Source: Symsagittifera roscoffensis
Taxonomy: Eukaryota > Xenacoelomorpha > Acoela > Convolutidae
Assembly (NCBI RefSeq): GCF_963678635.1
Contig: NC_087064.1
Coordinates: 62,799,548-62,863,547, forward strand
Direction: 5' to 3'
Length of the DNA stretch: 64,000 bases
The notes under the pieces: generated by a model
The model's input: the letters and a program-made list of their open reading frames with translations, nothing else
Told to the model about the DNA's origin: nothing
The model's database searches: none
Made by a program: the position numbers and the translations under genes
In this document: piece after piece, positions 43,647 to 55,900 of the stretch
Position numbering within the stretch: position 1 is the first letter of the stretch
How the letters are laid out: every line of letters begins with the position of its first letter

Positions 43647-46600
43647 CTAAAGTGGGTACGAAATCGATTCTAACAATGCATTAAAGCAGATTTGAACAAA
43701 CTGTTCTGTTCATTTTATCCCATTCCTTTACCCCGTGATAGCATTGGTTTTGAAGCTTACTGATGATGGTAAAGTTTTAAGATCTTCTCTATCAATTGTT
43801 TTTTTTATAAAGATGTTTTCTTGCACCTATGCAGGACTTGTAGTAACCATCAGGTCTAAGGACAATTCTTCAACCAATCCTACCTGAGAATTGTGAGTAG
43901 CCAAATTGTCCTCGTTGCTTGTTGAACATTCCATTGCCTATTACTGTGACTCCATTGTTGTTCTGACTCTTATTGTTATTTACACCTGTCCGAGTGTTAT
44001 CATATAGTTGCCCCTCTTCGCCCCCTTGGGAGGGGGGAGGGGGTTGTTGGGACTCTGAGTGGGAGTGTCTGTCCCACATGACTATGCCAGCGTAGCCCAC
44101 ACCCAAACCACACACACTTTGCACCACAGCTGAAACAGACGAGCTAATTAAGATCACGTGCGCAAGTATCTCGATGAGAACTGAGGAGGTAGAGGTGGGG
44201 GGGGGGGTTAGGAGCAGTCGGGTGTAGATAGTGACGTTCTTTTTAAGGCGAGCTTTTTTAAATTTTCGACCACTGCTGAAACCCAAGGAAAACTGCAGGA
44301 TTTAGTTGTCTTTCAGAGTTAGTTTATAATAGCACTCGCGGACTAAATCCCTCAGGATAAAATCCCAGGTATAATAGCACCCATGAGGCTTACGTAATTA
44401 AAAAAAAAAATGGAACCAATTTTGATAAAAATTTGAGCCCAGAATTCAGGAACGGAATAATTTTATGCGAAGACCTAATTATTTTGGCCGGGATTTTTTA
44501 AATTGTCAACCTGCGATGACGAATGGCAACCAGTAGTGTATGTTATAGAGCAGTCCAGAGTAGCTGGCACTGAGTGCGTAGAAGAGAGTGTAGACGAGGT
44601 GTTGTGCCCCCACTAGTCTGGTGACGGAGTGCACGTGGGAGTCCTTCTGGTGGGGGAAGACACTCTTCAGAAGAGGAACTCGCACACTTTCCAACACAGC
44701 TGCACAGACGCCATAAAGACACAGGTCGCCACTGCACTGCAACCAAAAATATAGATGAATTAATAACAGTAAAGACATTTCAGGTATGATCTGGCAACTC
44801 TGGATTTCTAAAGGTTTTGCAATACATAGACGTCACCAAATCTCGAACAAAATTCCAGGTGTTCAAGTTTTAAGAGAACTGCTGATAGTTTCGGAATAAT
44901 TTTGGAATAAGTTTCAACGGATATAAAAGTGATTGAACTTTCGTTGAGCTAAAAATCCTTTAGGATACTAATCCATATCTGCTGTAACTGGTCAGTTTGC
45001 CTTCATAAAGTCCAGCAAAAAAAAATTATGGAGGTGTCCAGGGGCGGATTTAGGGGGGGGGGCAACTTCCTGCCGATGCAAAGTGTCCCCATTTGTACTA
45101 TTTTGAGATATCCATTTTTGGTGACTGACCAACAAAAAAATTTTCTAAAGGCGCCTTTGGCGCCAATATATACCAACTTTGAAATGTCTTTTCTGTTATT
45201 AAACCAACTTTTGGCGCGGGGGAAAGCGCGCCAAAAAAATACGATTTTTTGGTCAAAATTTTCCAAAAAGTGCTTAAAAACGCCTTTTTTGGCAAACTTC
45301 AAAGTTTTGCTGCAGCGCAGAAAATAAGACCAAAACAGAGACCTTTTAGTGCTTTGGGAGAGCTCGAAAAATCAATTTGGTCGACCTAACAAAAAGGTGG
45401 ACAAAATTTCCAAAAACTTTTGAAAATCCCCACCCCCCATCGAGAAAATCCTAGATCCGCCCCTGGAGTTAAAAAAGTCATTGAGTCAACGTTGGATCGG
45501 TTTTTATAGGAAGACCAAAATGAACTAACCATTAGTAACTGTGGACAGAAGGGGAAGATAAGTAGAGACAGGCAGAGAAAGAGATTGGCGGCCAGCAGTT
45601 GATGTCTGTGAGAGAGTGTGAGGGAGATGAGGGGGAAGAGTAGGGCGGAGAGGACTAGAGGGAGGAAGTAGTGGGTGCTGACTGAGGAGTGGGAGAGGGA
45701 GAAGTGTCTCTGCAGGAAAAGGGGGCCCATCGACACCATCAGGGATCTGGCACTGCCCCTCGCACTCACAGAGATCAGACACACCCACACGAACAGGGGC
45801 AACGACTGAGCCTGAAAAACAAAATAGATGTTAGCAATGTCAGCTCCAGCAAGTAAAGTAACACTGGACAAAGAAGGTTGCATCTTTCTTTTTTCAACGA
45901 ACCAAATGAACGAATATTTTCTCCATAAAATTTCGCTTTCTCAGCAAATTGAAAACACCGGCTATAAATTATGACACATGGTTAATAAAACTATTTAAAA
46001 CAATCTGGCCGGATAAAAACTTTGAAAATATTAATCATAATAACAAGTTGTTTGCAATATAGATTCATTCACAGTAAATTTTATTACATTGCAACCAAAT
46101 GAAATCTCATCACGAAAACGCCGTGAAAAAGTGCAGCTCGATTTCAGGCGCCTCAAACAAATACTGTTTTGGAGAATTTTTGGGCCAGTCAATCATAACT
46201 CGAAGAGAATAAGGAATTGGAATTCATTAACTCAAGGTTTTTTTTTGGAAAGCTAATGAGCTTGACTTTTTCTTAAAACTTATCATAAACAAAAGATAAA
46301 ATGGTAGATGCACGATGTCTAAAACCGGCTGTTTTATATCACAACTAAAATACCTGAATATGCTGACTGCATTTAAACTTCTACGGAGTAGTTTGAATTA
46401 AGACAATTGATGAAAATTTTCAAAAAAAAATCAAAAAACGCTTTGAGTTTTTTAAATGAAAATCATCCCCCACCCGCTATAGATAGTACAAAGAGATACA
46501 TTTTGCATATAACAACAAAATAGATAAAACAAGAGCATGTCTCAATCGAGCTTGGATCAAATATCCACTTACGCATTGATAGCTTGAAATACATCAAGCG

Positions 46601-49600
46601 TTAATTGTCCCAATAGGCCAAATTTGTAATCTTCAAATCCCCATATTTTTACAAAAAAATATTACGTGTTGGAATGTATAATTTTTGAACAGTGAGCTCA
46701 AGATAACAATACCTTCCGATTGATATTGTAAAAAGTTTGTCAAAAACGGCTAGTTGAAAAGTCGAAATTTGTCTGGAGAAAAAAACCACCCCGAGCGCAA
46801 ATATTCCGTCATTTTCTTCGGAAACAGTCGGAACAACAAGTCAACGAAAAAGCTGTCTCTGGCGCGGCTAGGCCAGTCCATGCATAACGACGTATACTTG
46901 TGCATGCCACATGTGGCAAAAACTGTTATGTTGCATGACACCTTGAAATGCATCTAGTTTGCTTGTTTGTTTGTCTGTTTTTTTTTTATTTCGGGCTTAT
47001 CGTTCCGATTTTATTGTTCCGTTTGGGTTAATTGCTCCAATTGCTAAGCTTGGAGATGTTTTTTTTCTGTAGCTTTTGACTTTTTAACTAAGCGTTTTAG
47101 ACGGATATTTTTATACCATTTAACAGATATTGTTGTCCGGTAAATTATATCACCTGAGATTATTTTTCATAGAGTTATAGAGGTTTGAAAATAGCTAAAA
47201 TGACCAATTTGTGATAATTAACGCGCAATAAATTGCGTTCTCATAACATTTTTCATGTTCTTTTTACCCTCTTCTTAAACAGAATTTTTTAATTGTCCTT
47301 AAAAAGCAGTCAGGACATTCAAGGTTTTGCCTTGATATACAAGCAGTCGAGTTTGCTCACAATTTTTTATCTATTGCTTTTTAGCTTAGTTAAAAGAAAA
47401 CTTAATTTGGTTCTCAAAGAAGATTCTTAAATTCAAATTTTACAACCTAATGAAGTATCACTGAATTTTTCAGAAAAGCCTGCAAAAGTTTTTTTTTGTT
47501 CCGTCATAAAGTGAAAGGATGGAATCAGGCTTAAGGTTGTTTTTTCCTGCCTATTTTGACTAGCTTAAAGAAAACTTGTGAGAGCAAGTGGGGTATGATA
47601 ATGAAGCTGTATTAGTCGTGAGTTGGATTCCAAAAAAAAATCGTTCAATGTCGATTCGTTTTTTTCTTCTGTTTTTCACGCTATATGACACGAACTTGTC
47701 AATAGACAAGCGGTGAGAGACTGAACAATTTAATTCTACTCAATTGAATTCTACTAAAATATTAACGTCAACTTAAATAATATTGCCACACATGCATGCA
47801 TTTTTTGTGTCCTTTCTACAAAAATTATCAGTAATTTCAGACAAACTGAAATTTAAAAAAATGTTATGATTTGTGGTTTTTAGTTGTTTTATATGTTCAA
47901 GATTTTAAGTTTTTTTAAAATCAGTGCGGTCGGAATATTCGGTGTTACTTTCACAGACACCGACAATCCTTTGAATCACAGGTTTGTTTTGAATAGTTTC
48001 CTAAAGCAATTTTCGACACTATATCTAAAGTATATCTGAGACAACAACAAAGAAAAGGGATATAGTTGCCACGATCATCCATCAAAAGATCCGCCAAATG
48101 ATCGGCTAAAAAGGTTGCAAGATCCTCAACTGGTGCGCTCGTGCACGCTTCAGGTACTATTGTCAACGCAATTCGCTGTACAATAACAATACTCAATTAA
48201 ATAATCAGAGCGCTATTTTTTCTCGTCTAATTTGATTTGATGACAATTTAACGAAACGCTGAAAAATCAATGAGCTTCTAAAGCAAGGAGGAGTATGTAA
48301 TACTATCCAACAGTATTATAGAAAAGTGCTCCCACCACAATAGCCTCAATGGGGTTCCTTGCGTAAGTTGGATTTTTTGCACTTCTCACCTGTTGTTTTG
48401 CATCTAAGGCACTCTGCACGATGGGAGTCTGTTCCCCGTTGCCCCCTCCTCCCCCTTTGTTCAACTCCACCTGGGGATACGAATCACTCCTGCTCATCGG
48501 AGGGTACAGGCGGTCCAGAAGGATCTAATTCAATCCAGTAAAACCAACTCAAGGAAAGAGAATGAGGTGTCCAAAATACTACTTTCGCAACGAGTTAACC
48601 GATCGTCAAAAACATCCATCTACAATTTAGCAAATTTCAAACTAGAATATAACTGAAAATTTGAAAATTGCTGTATGTGAATCTAAACTAGACCACTATC
48701 TTCTCTTTTTTTTTACTTTAAGGTAACAATTGCTCACCTTACTTCCCACATTTAGCAGGAAAGCTACCATCGTGCCTAGTGACAGCCACGCCCACCTAGT
48801 GTCGGATCCCGGATCCAGTGGTTCTCTAGAGTCCCCTCCCCCTTCTTCATCGTTTGGGGTTTGGGGGCTTGTTTGTGTGCCCCACCCGTAAAGTGGTACT
48901 AAGGTGCACAAGGAAGTGCCAAAGGAGAGGAATTTTCCCACGCTGAAATAAATTTTAAGTTTATTATTTTTATCAAATTTAAATGAATTTAAAACAGCAT
49001 CCCAATTTTGTACAGAAAGGCCTAGTATACGGTCAGAACCTAAGTCTAGTCAGATTAACCCAAACTTTAGGAAATTTTTCAGCAGTATTATAAAAAGCCT
49101 AAAGCCCGAGCTTAGCATGAGTTTGCAATTTAGTGACGACATACCTAAATGCGATGCTGTTGAGTTTGGTCTCTTGTCTATGTTCGACATTGGCCATCGC
49201 ATTCACTAGTTGGGGGTTCGATCCCACCCCGATCAAAAACAGACTAACAAACACCAGCACCGTCTAAACATCAGAAACAGAAAAAAAACTATTAGCATCA
49301 AAAACTATCTCAGATAATTGTACAAATCGAAACAAATATTGATAATTGGGATCTGTCATTGAAAAAAGGAGAAAGTCCGATCGATACAACTTGTATTTGA
49401 ACTGAAAGTTTTATGAATTTTGAGATGCTACAGAAATTTCAATTTGATATCTTCGATGTTTTTTGTGGGAAATAATATTTGGCAGCTTCTTCCGAGCAGC
49501 CCTGGCCTCTGTTTACGCAGTTTCGGTGTATCTTATTTCTGAGCATTTACTTCTCGAAAAATGACTGCAAACTTTTTTCTTTTTTGACTGCTTCTACTGT

Positions 49601-49906
49601 TTTGACTGCTTCAATCGGCTCAAAATCGTTGCAAGACTTTTTCTGTTTTAGTTTTTCTATTTCGGTTTTTCTATTTTTTTTTAATATTGACGTTTGAGGA
49701 CAATTTTCAATAAACATCTACACCTGTGATGTGGAATTGGGATCTGTGAAGGCGACAGCCGAGCCCACAGTTGACCCCAGCAGACCGAGAGCACACTGGA
49801 GGTAGTATTGTGAGTGTAGCATGGAGGGGAAGAGGATGAGACCACTGGCACCCACCACTCTGCCCACGTCAGCCAGAGCCACCGCCCACCCCACCAGTAC
49901 TGGACT
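43573..49906 (-). CDS. MFS transporter resembling MFSD8/CLN7, 3' eight exons
   Basis: Exons, transcription order: 49906-49724, 49263-49145, 48942-48738, 48524-48390, 45811-45530, 44736-44511, 44129-43884, 43646-43573. All have AG/GT borders, phases agree and they sum to 490 codons with stop. The first exon begins at the second transmembrane segment (VLVGWAVALADVGRVVGASG), so one 5' exon with the start and first segment is missing. LFLIGVGSNPQLVNAM then HRQE matches the position of the conserved loop after segment 4 in MFSD8-like proteins. A long cytosolic loop has an acidic/Pro part and a GGGGG run, followed by several further membrane segments and a Gln/Asn-rich tail ending NNSGYGYQ. MFSD8 is a lysosomal chloride-permeable protein; that role here is inference. 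Exons are far GC-richer than introns, which hold an hAT-like MITE and NR1 copies. Confidence 0.7.
43884..44129 (-). CDS. Transporter exon: TM12 and start of C-terminal tail
   Basis: 246 bp. AVVQSVCGLGVGYAGIVMW is the last membrane segment, followed by a Gln/Pro/Asn-rich tail. The donor TCAG|gtagga is chosen because it joins in frame to the next exon; read-through instead would stop at 43870 after four residues. Confidence 0.6.
44511..44736 (-). CDS. Transporter exon: TM10-TM11
   Basis: 226 bp ending in phase 1, acceptor tttggttgcag, donor GCAG|gttgac. Includes LCLYGVCAAVLESVRVPLL and LVYTLFYALSASYSGLL. Confidence 0.65.
45037..45467. mobile_element. hAT-like MITE in a transporter intron
   Basis: 18-bp terminal inverted repeats: TCCAGGGGCGGATTTAGG at the left and CCTAGATCCGCCCCTGGA at the right, one mismatch. 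431 bp, no transposase. CAGGGGCGG-type ends are typical of hAT-related MITEs in animals. A clean 8-bp target duplication is not visible. Confidence 0.8.
45530..45811 (-). CDS. Transporter exon: TM7-TM9
   Basis: 282 bp, acceptor tttttcag, donor ATG|gttagt. Three hydrophobic stretches (LFVWVCLISVSARG; YFLPLVLSALLFPLISL; LLAANLFLCLSLLIFPF). Confidence 0.7.
45812..46379. other. Intron, left part, no gene
   Basis: Beginning of the 2.6-kb intron between transporter exons at 48390 and 45811. AT-rich, no ORF supported. Confidence 0.4.
46380..46840 (-). repeat. NR1 copy, minus orientation, diverged
   Basis: Keeps aaatcatcccccacccgc, the degraded core (cttacgcattgatagcttga) and the end with ccaccccgagcgcaaatatt. 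Intronic. Confidence 0.65.
46985..47350 (+). repeat. NR1 copy, plus orientation, partial
   Basis: Shows gcttttgactttttaactaa, a short core (attaacgcgcaataaattgc) and the end aaaaagcagtcaggacattc. With the preceding minus copy it repeats the head-to-head arrangement seen at 290-1140, separated by about 150 bp. Confidence 0.6.
47951..48196 (-). other. Unassigned 81-codon ORF in transporter intron
   Basis: Protein-like composition (CTSAPVEDLATFLADHLADL then LMDDRGNY). A plausible acceptor (ttgttattgtacag) lies within it in the correct phase, but no matching good donor is found, so I do not join it to the transporter. May be an alternative exon or a repeat fragment. Confidence 0.2.
48390..48524 (-). 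CDS. Transporter exon: central cytosolic loop
   Basis: 135 bp, phase 0 both ends, donor CAG|gtgaga. Hydrophilic, with a Gly5 run; fits the loop joining the two MFS halves. Confidence 0.6.
48738..48942 (-). CDS. Transporter exon: TM5, acidic loop, TM6
   Basis: 205 bp, donor AAG|gtgagc. Two hydrophobic parts (FLSFGTSLCTLVPLYG; WLSLGTMVAFLLNVG) flank a 25-residue acidic, Gly/Pro-rich insertion. Confidence 0.65.
49145..49263 (-). CDS. Transporter exon: TM4 and conserved loop
   Basis: 119 bp, donor AG|gtatgt. Encodes TVLVFVSLFLIGVGSNPQLV then an HRQETKLNS loop that sits where MFSD8-like proteins carry an ERT-type motif. Confidence 0.65.
49724..49906 (-). CDS. Transporter exon: TM2-TM3
   Basis: 183 bp, phase 0 at both ends. 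Acceptor cctgtccag, donor CAG|gtgtag. Encodes VLVGWAVALADVGRVVGASG and a second hydrophobic run ALGLLGSTVGSAVAF. Confidence 0.7.
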
Positions 49907-51019
49907 CTGGACAGGTGAAAGGGTTTATATCAAGTTCTTTAAATAGTTCAGATCGGATTTCAAAGAACCCTTACGTTGGTGAAAAACAAGATTGTATGAT
50001 ATAGTCAACTTTTTTTTAACCAAGGTAAGGGAAGGGACAAGGGACCCTTAATAAAAGAATTTGTGTTCTAACATGGCCAGCCTATCTTATTTTTTTTTCT
50101 AGGGTAGATATAAAATTATAACTCTTAAAACAATTGTTGGAGCTCAATCCAGAAAAAACTGAAAGTTTCTATTTTGCATTTAAGGTTTTCGGGACGCTTT
50201 TTCTGTATTCCGTTTTTAAAACAACTTCCTTCATCTTTTGTCTCAGAAAACTCTTGCTATGTTATCACCATCGTTAAAAGTCATATACTAACAAGATTTG
50301 AAAATAGCTGTTACATGATCTTGTTGACAGACCAAAAATGTTTATTTCCAGTTTTCCTATCACTGATTTCAAAAACACCATAGGAAGAACCTAACAAAAA
50401 ATAATAAAATAAAATACAACCCGGGTCAAGCGGAACATTTTTCACCACCAACAACTCCTTTGAGGCCCAACACGAACCCCCTTTGCTCATTCAAATGGAG
50501 GATGAGGGTTTATTGTTACTGAAAAAAAGGCAGAAAAAAACAGAAGGAAGAGGTTGTTTTACAAATTCTACTCTCTGAAAAATCCCGGAGGACTGGTGTC
50601 ACTTTAAACAGAGTCCGACCACTGTTAAAACAACCCGAGGGTCTCGAGGTGCAATCACTCAAGTGCATCAAACGTCAACCTCATACGTCCCCCCTCTCTA
50701 CCCAAAAGAACCCCGCTAAGTCTCATCTCTTGTTCTGTTAAGTGGCCATATGGACACACATTGCTATACCCTGGAGAGCTATATTTTCATTTTTATTCCC
50801 ACGTGAACAAAAACCGCCTCGCTTTTTGTTCATCAGCGCATGGTGTGATCAAATGAATGCTTGATTGCACAGGTAAAAAAGCAAACAGTGGTAAGACGTG
50901 AAAAGGGATCAGGATGATTGAATGAACAAATGAAATAAATGAAAACACTCAATTAAATCAACAACACTAATCTTAGTTCACAATTTTACTTCAAGCTTTT
51001 TTCTCCATTCTATCTCAAA
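49907..51019. other. Upstream of the first recovered transporter exon
   Basis: Expected to hold the missing first exon or intron 1. A minus-strand 60-codon frame from ATG at 50490 contains a short hydrophobic run (CILFYYFLLGSSYG), but no donor in the required phase supports it. Otherwise AT-rich with a GC-richer patch at 50580-50770. Confidence 0.35.
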
Positions 51020-51219
51020 NNNNNNNNNNNNNNNNNNNNNNNNNNNNNNNNNNNNNNNNNNNNNNNNNNNNNNNNNNNNNNNNNNNNNNNNNNNNNNNNN
51101 NNNNNNNNNNNNNNNNNNNNNNNNNNNNNNNNNNNNNNNNNNNNNNNNNNNNNNNNNNNNNNNNNNNNNNNNNNNNNNNNNNNNNNNNNNNNNNNNNNNN
51201 NNNNNNNNNNNNNNNNNNN
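51020..51219. other. Assembly gap, 200 N
   Basis: Exactly 200 undetermined bases, so the true length is unknown. The missing 5' part of the transporter could lie here. Right after it, 51262-51312 holds a tandem duplication of cttaaattttcttgatcagc. Confidence 0.99.
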
Positions 51220-52594
51220 ATAAACTGAAAAACTTCGTCATATTATAGTTTCGCAAAACACTTAAATTTTCTTGATCAGCAATAAACGCTTAAATTTTCT
51301 TGATCAGCAATTGGACTCGCCTCCGATCTGTACTTAATATATTACCAGATGCGCCATCTCTTTTGCGCTCCCTCGCAGTTCAATTTTGTAAATTTAAGGA
51401 AAGAGTGAAGCAAAAAGTCACGCATGTAACCATTATAGAATGCAAAATATATTATGAAAATGGAAAATTTGCTGTGGGGAGGGGGCTAAAGAGCCGATAC
51501 ACCGCCTATATTTTTTCACCGGCGCCGTCACTAAGTATAAGCAATTTTCAAAATTAAATCTTACCTCAATTAGACATCAAATTTTCATATAAATTTAATG
51601 AAGCCAGGTTAAACTCAATATCAAAAAAATCAACTTATATGATACCAATGCAGCAGAGATTTAAATAAATAGCCTAATGTAGCCATAAAGATACTTATTC
51701 AATTTAAAACAAACAAATGTGACCGGATTTAAATTAAATGGAACTTACCTCCAATTTTAAATGAACGTTATCAAAAAAGCAGTACGCACAATTCTGATGG
51801 ATTTTGTGACCAGCTAATAATCAATGCAATAAAAGCGTTCTGAAACGGAGTATATTTCCGAGAGGAAATCCGGATCTTTGGTTGCGTAAAAAATCTTTTA
51901 TGTCAGAATAAAATATGGCATAGTTGTGACAAATAGATATCTGAAGACAGCTAGAGAAAGTAAAAATAGAGAAAAAAGAAAATCTGAGAAGGAAGGAAGC
52001 TGTTTTTTTTTCGCATAAGAAACTGTTCCCTAAATTAAATATGACCCAATCTCTTTCATTCTTTATTTTATCTTTTTTGGTTCATTTTTCTATTTGTTTT
52101 TCTGTGTGACGAAATTTCAGTTTGAAAAATGTCTGTTCAGGGCACCTGCATTATTTATGTCAGTTCAAACATGCCGAAAGTCAGATCACGTGGAAAGGCG
52201 ATCGAGCAATTGTCCCTGCTAAAAAACAAAAAAAAATATCTAGCTGTCTTCTCAAAAACTGACAACCACATACAAGTAAGTTGTTATCCAAAAATAGCAA
52301 AAAAAAAACAAAAATCAAAGCAAAATGTGATTTTTGAGACTGAATCCAATGGGTAGTATCTATTCTTTTTTTGGGACTAAAAGAACCGTTGATAAATATG
52401 GACAACGAAATTGATACCCAAAAAAGGGAACTCAGTATTTTCAATGCAGAATGGATTTATATTAATCATCAAAGTTTTCCGATAAAAGATGATTGCTTTT
52501 CCAACTTTTTCTTTCTGGCCGGCCTAAACTAATCGCTTTTAACTTAAAAGTTCAATCAGGTCAGCACAGCACATCATGGTAACTAAAAGAACTA
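51220..52594. other. No gene seen
   Basis: AT-rich. Short Lys-rich ORFs (for example near 52129) lack any recognisable family or splice context. Confidence 0.4.
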
Positions 52595-52920
52595 CAAGTT
52601 GCTGGTATCAAGGCAAAGCCCTGAATGTTCCGACTGCAGCTAAAAGTTTATGCAGTAATTTAGATAAAAATTGGTTTGTATAGTCTACAAACTGATGAAA
52701 CTACAAATTAAAGAACAATTGAAAATATATATATTGTAAAATCTTCCTCCGAAGCATAAAAATATGGTCTTTACATGTTAAATCAAACAAGTTTGCCTTA
52801 TGTCATTTTGGAGCGCTTTCCGTGTCGGAATAAATCGCCGCTCATGCACGTTAATAGCACTGCTTACATCTCGCGCTAATTGTCATAAATAAGCCGGGTT
52901 GGCAATTTTTTTAGTCAACC
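52595..52920 (-). repeat. NR1 copy, minus orientation, strongly diverged
   Basis: Opens with the family 3' end reversed (aaggcaaagccctgaatgtt then ccgactgc) and retains only a weak core (aatcgccgctcatgcacgtt). Confidence 0.55.
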
Positions 52921-55900
52921 AGTCCGGAAGCCGTCTTACCCGGAATTTTATTATTTTTTAATATGACAAGAGCGCATATAACCAGCGCCCTTTGCGCTAT
53001 GAATTTCTTGAGTTCGCCTTGCAAAAGACAGCGCACGCGCAATTTGAACCAGCTATTAAACTATTGTTGCGTACCATTACTACCGGATCGTCGCACAACA
53101 ATAATCACAGATAACTAATCAATGATATATATTTTTTTAAATCTGAGTTCAGGACGTCAATAATTTTCAAATGGTATTCAAAGCTCCGTTCAAATGAGGC
53201 TTGTTAAAGTCGAATTTTGTCAGAAGAAAAACCACTTCTAGCAAAAAAGCTAACATTTCGAAAAAGTTATTAAGCAGCAAAGTAAAATTAACAAAATGTT
53301 CGCCAATGACTTACCTAGGAACCGGTTTAGGGGAGTGTGCGCTCAATTCTCTTCAAAAATTTGACACCCCCAGCTTTTGATACTAATGCATGACTATGGC
53401 CGGTGCTCGTTTTGGCCGGCCATCGCACGTAACGGCCTTGCGGTCTTAATTTGTTTGGCGCCAATAAAAGAAAGGAAGAAGAAGATTGGTTTCGAGTGTG
53501 CAATTACAATAACTTCTATGTAGAATCTTAAAATCTCGATGTATATAGATTGAGCTCAAGTAATTGAGCTCAAGCAAGCAGCTAAGAACTAAAAAACTAG
53601 AAAACTTAAGGTTATAATGAAAAAACATGTTAGGACATTATGATCAAAAGTTTGCGAATTGCCAAAAAAGCAGTGAACAAAAAAAGACTTATAATAATTA
53701 TTGACTTGCAGGTGGGGGATAGGGACTTGATGATAACAGAGCCTTCTGTAATCACATGGGTTCATCACACGGAGGGACTTTTTCTAAAAATTTTGATATT
53801 AAGCTAAAATCAGCAATTTATAAATTGCTAGACGTTACTACAGTCACTGGACTTAGAAGTTGCAAATTTTTTTATATCAGCTATCAAATGAACAAAACTT
53901 TTTCTTACGCTGTGGCCGTTTCCTTTGCAATTTTTTAAGATATGCGTTTGAAATTTTGACAAAAGCTAGATGAAACTAATTGAAATGGCCTAGCCGGGCA
54001 AAAATTTGAGAAATCTTTTTTTGAAGGCGTATCTTAACCAGTATGTCATTACTAGTTCTGAAGGTATTCTTGCTGTGGAAATACCCTTGCAAACAACACT
54101 AAAGAATCGATGTTATGGGCTCATAACAATTCTTTGGGAAATAATTGAGCTTAACGTACTGTTTATGCCGCTGAAAAAGAAAAAATGACAAATAACATAA
54201 TTGAAGGAGTTACTTGGTTCGGCGCCGAAAAACGGTTAAATCTGTTTTGACGACACATGCATTAAAAATGTTTGGGAGCTCATTTCAGGAATTTGGACAA
54301 AGATTACTCACAACATAAGTGCTGACAAGAACAGTGTAAATAGATTGAAGCAGTAACTTTTCTATTTCCTGGAACGGCTTTTTTGTTGACCTATTTTGAT
54401 CATCAGTGCAAAAATATTCGTATAAATTTAGAGTTTTTGTACGCCAGACCAAGTTTTTTTTTGAATTTTTTTATCTTTCGTTTTTTGGGGACATAAAGAG
54501 GAAACCATTTATTGCGCCCATTTTTAAACTTTCTTAAATCGTTTGCGACAATATTTCGGCAGCAAGAATGCTTATAAAACTAGTTATGACATACTGACTA
54601 ATCTACACGTTCAAAACAAGATTTCTCAGTTTTTTGGTTAAATTAGCCAAATAACTTCATCCAACATATGTCAAAGTTTTTTTCGTATATCTTAAATAGT
54701 TGCAGAGAACGTGATAAAAAACGTGACGGAAATTTTCGTTCTTTTGATTGTTGAAATCAAAAAATGTCCCTTGAACTGAAATGACCCTTGAGTTTAGAAG
54801 CTGTTGCTTAATCTCAAATTTAGTTCCATTCCAGGAGTATTGTTTGCGATAGTGCTACACAACTACTAATTTCTAGATAAAGTAGCAGTTTGCGCCCATT
54901 TACAAAGTTGATCTTCTAGGGGCGATCAACCCGGGAGTCCAAATATAATTTTTGGTCAAATTTACCTTGTTTGAACTCCATCGTTATTGTTTGCGACTTT
55001 AGGAAAAAAATTGTCAATTTAGAAAATGGAAATTTTAACTGAGACGTTTGATGGAGTGATTCATAGTCCAAAAAAACTCACTGATCTGTTATCTGCATTT
55101 CAAATTTTTTTGCCTGATTTCTTATTGAAAAAACTGAACATTGAAACAATAATTATAATCAGTAGATTAAATTATTTTGGTACAAATTAGAGCATTTAAA
55201 CACCAGATTGGATGTTCTTGTATGCGTGATTGACGCTCATATTCAGTTACAAACTCTGTGAGTGTTGATAAAAAGGAACAAGTCTCTGCTAGAAAATTTC
55301 AATGGATGAAAATTGAGGCCTGTTTGTACAGATCCAACTCTATGTTATCTTCTAAAAATAAGAACAACTATTCTGAAAAAAAAAATAGCAAGCCGTTATT
55401 ACGATTTTTGTGATTTCTGTGTCTTCTTGTTGAAAAGATTGAGTCTGGCTTTTTTGATCGACAAAAAGTTAGAAATATGGCATACATAAAAATCCAAAAA
55501 CGTTATAGCATCAATTCAGAGACAAAAATGAGAATTTGATTTTATCAATTCTGCATTTTTACTTGAAAAAAAAAGCGTATCCCACAATTCTCACAAATGA
55601 ATTTGTAATGCAGAAAAACATAATAGCAAAAAATAAAAAGGGCTTTCTTTTTGCAAAAATCAGATTTCATTTTATGATTCAAGATTTCAGCTTTTAAGTC
55701 TTCAATAACAGTGAGTCGTTATACTGTTAAGCTTTATTGGGTTGGTTTTTATTCGTGTTGATAAAGAACAGACACAGACCTGTCAGAAAATTGATGGTAA
55801 GTTTTTCTGCCAAAATAAGCTAACCATTTAAATCAGATTAAAACTGGGTTATTTTTAGCCCATTCAACCAAATTAGTAAAAAAAACATTGATTCACGAGC

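Noticed and set aside
45525-45788. 87-codon Pro-rich minus-strand ORF
   Set aside because: Alternative frame over transporter exon 45530-45811, whose main frame has the membrane segments and correct phase.
49215-49240. tRNA B-box-like ggttcgatccc
   Set aside because: It sits inside the transporter exon at 49145-49263 with no A box at tRNA spacing; coincidence.
50978-51256. ORF across the N run
   Set aside because: Artefact of undetermined bases.
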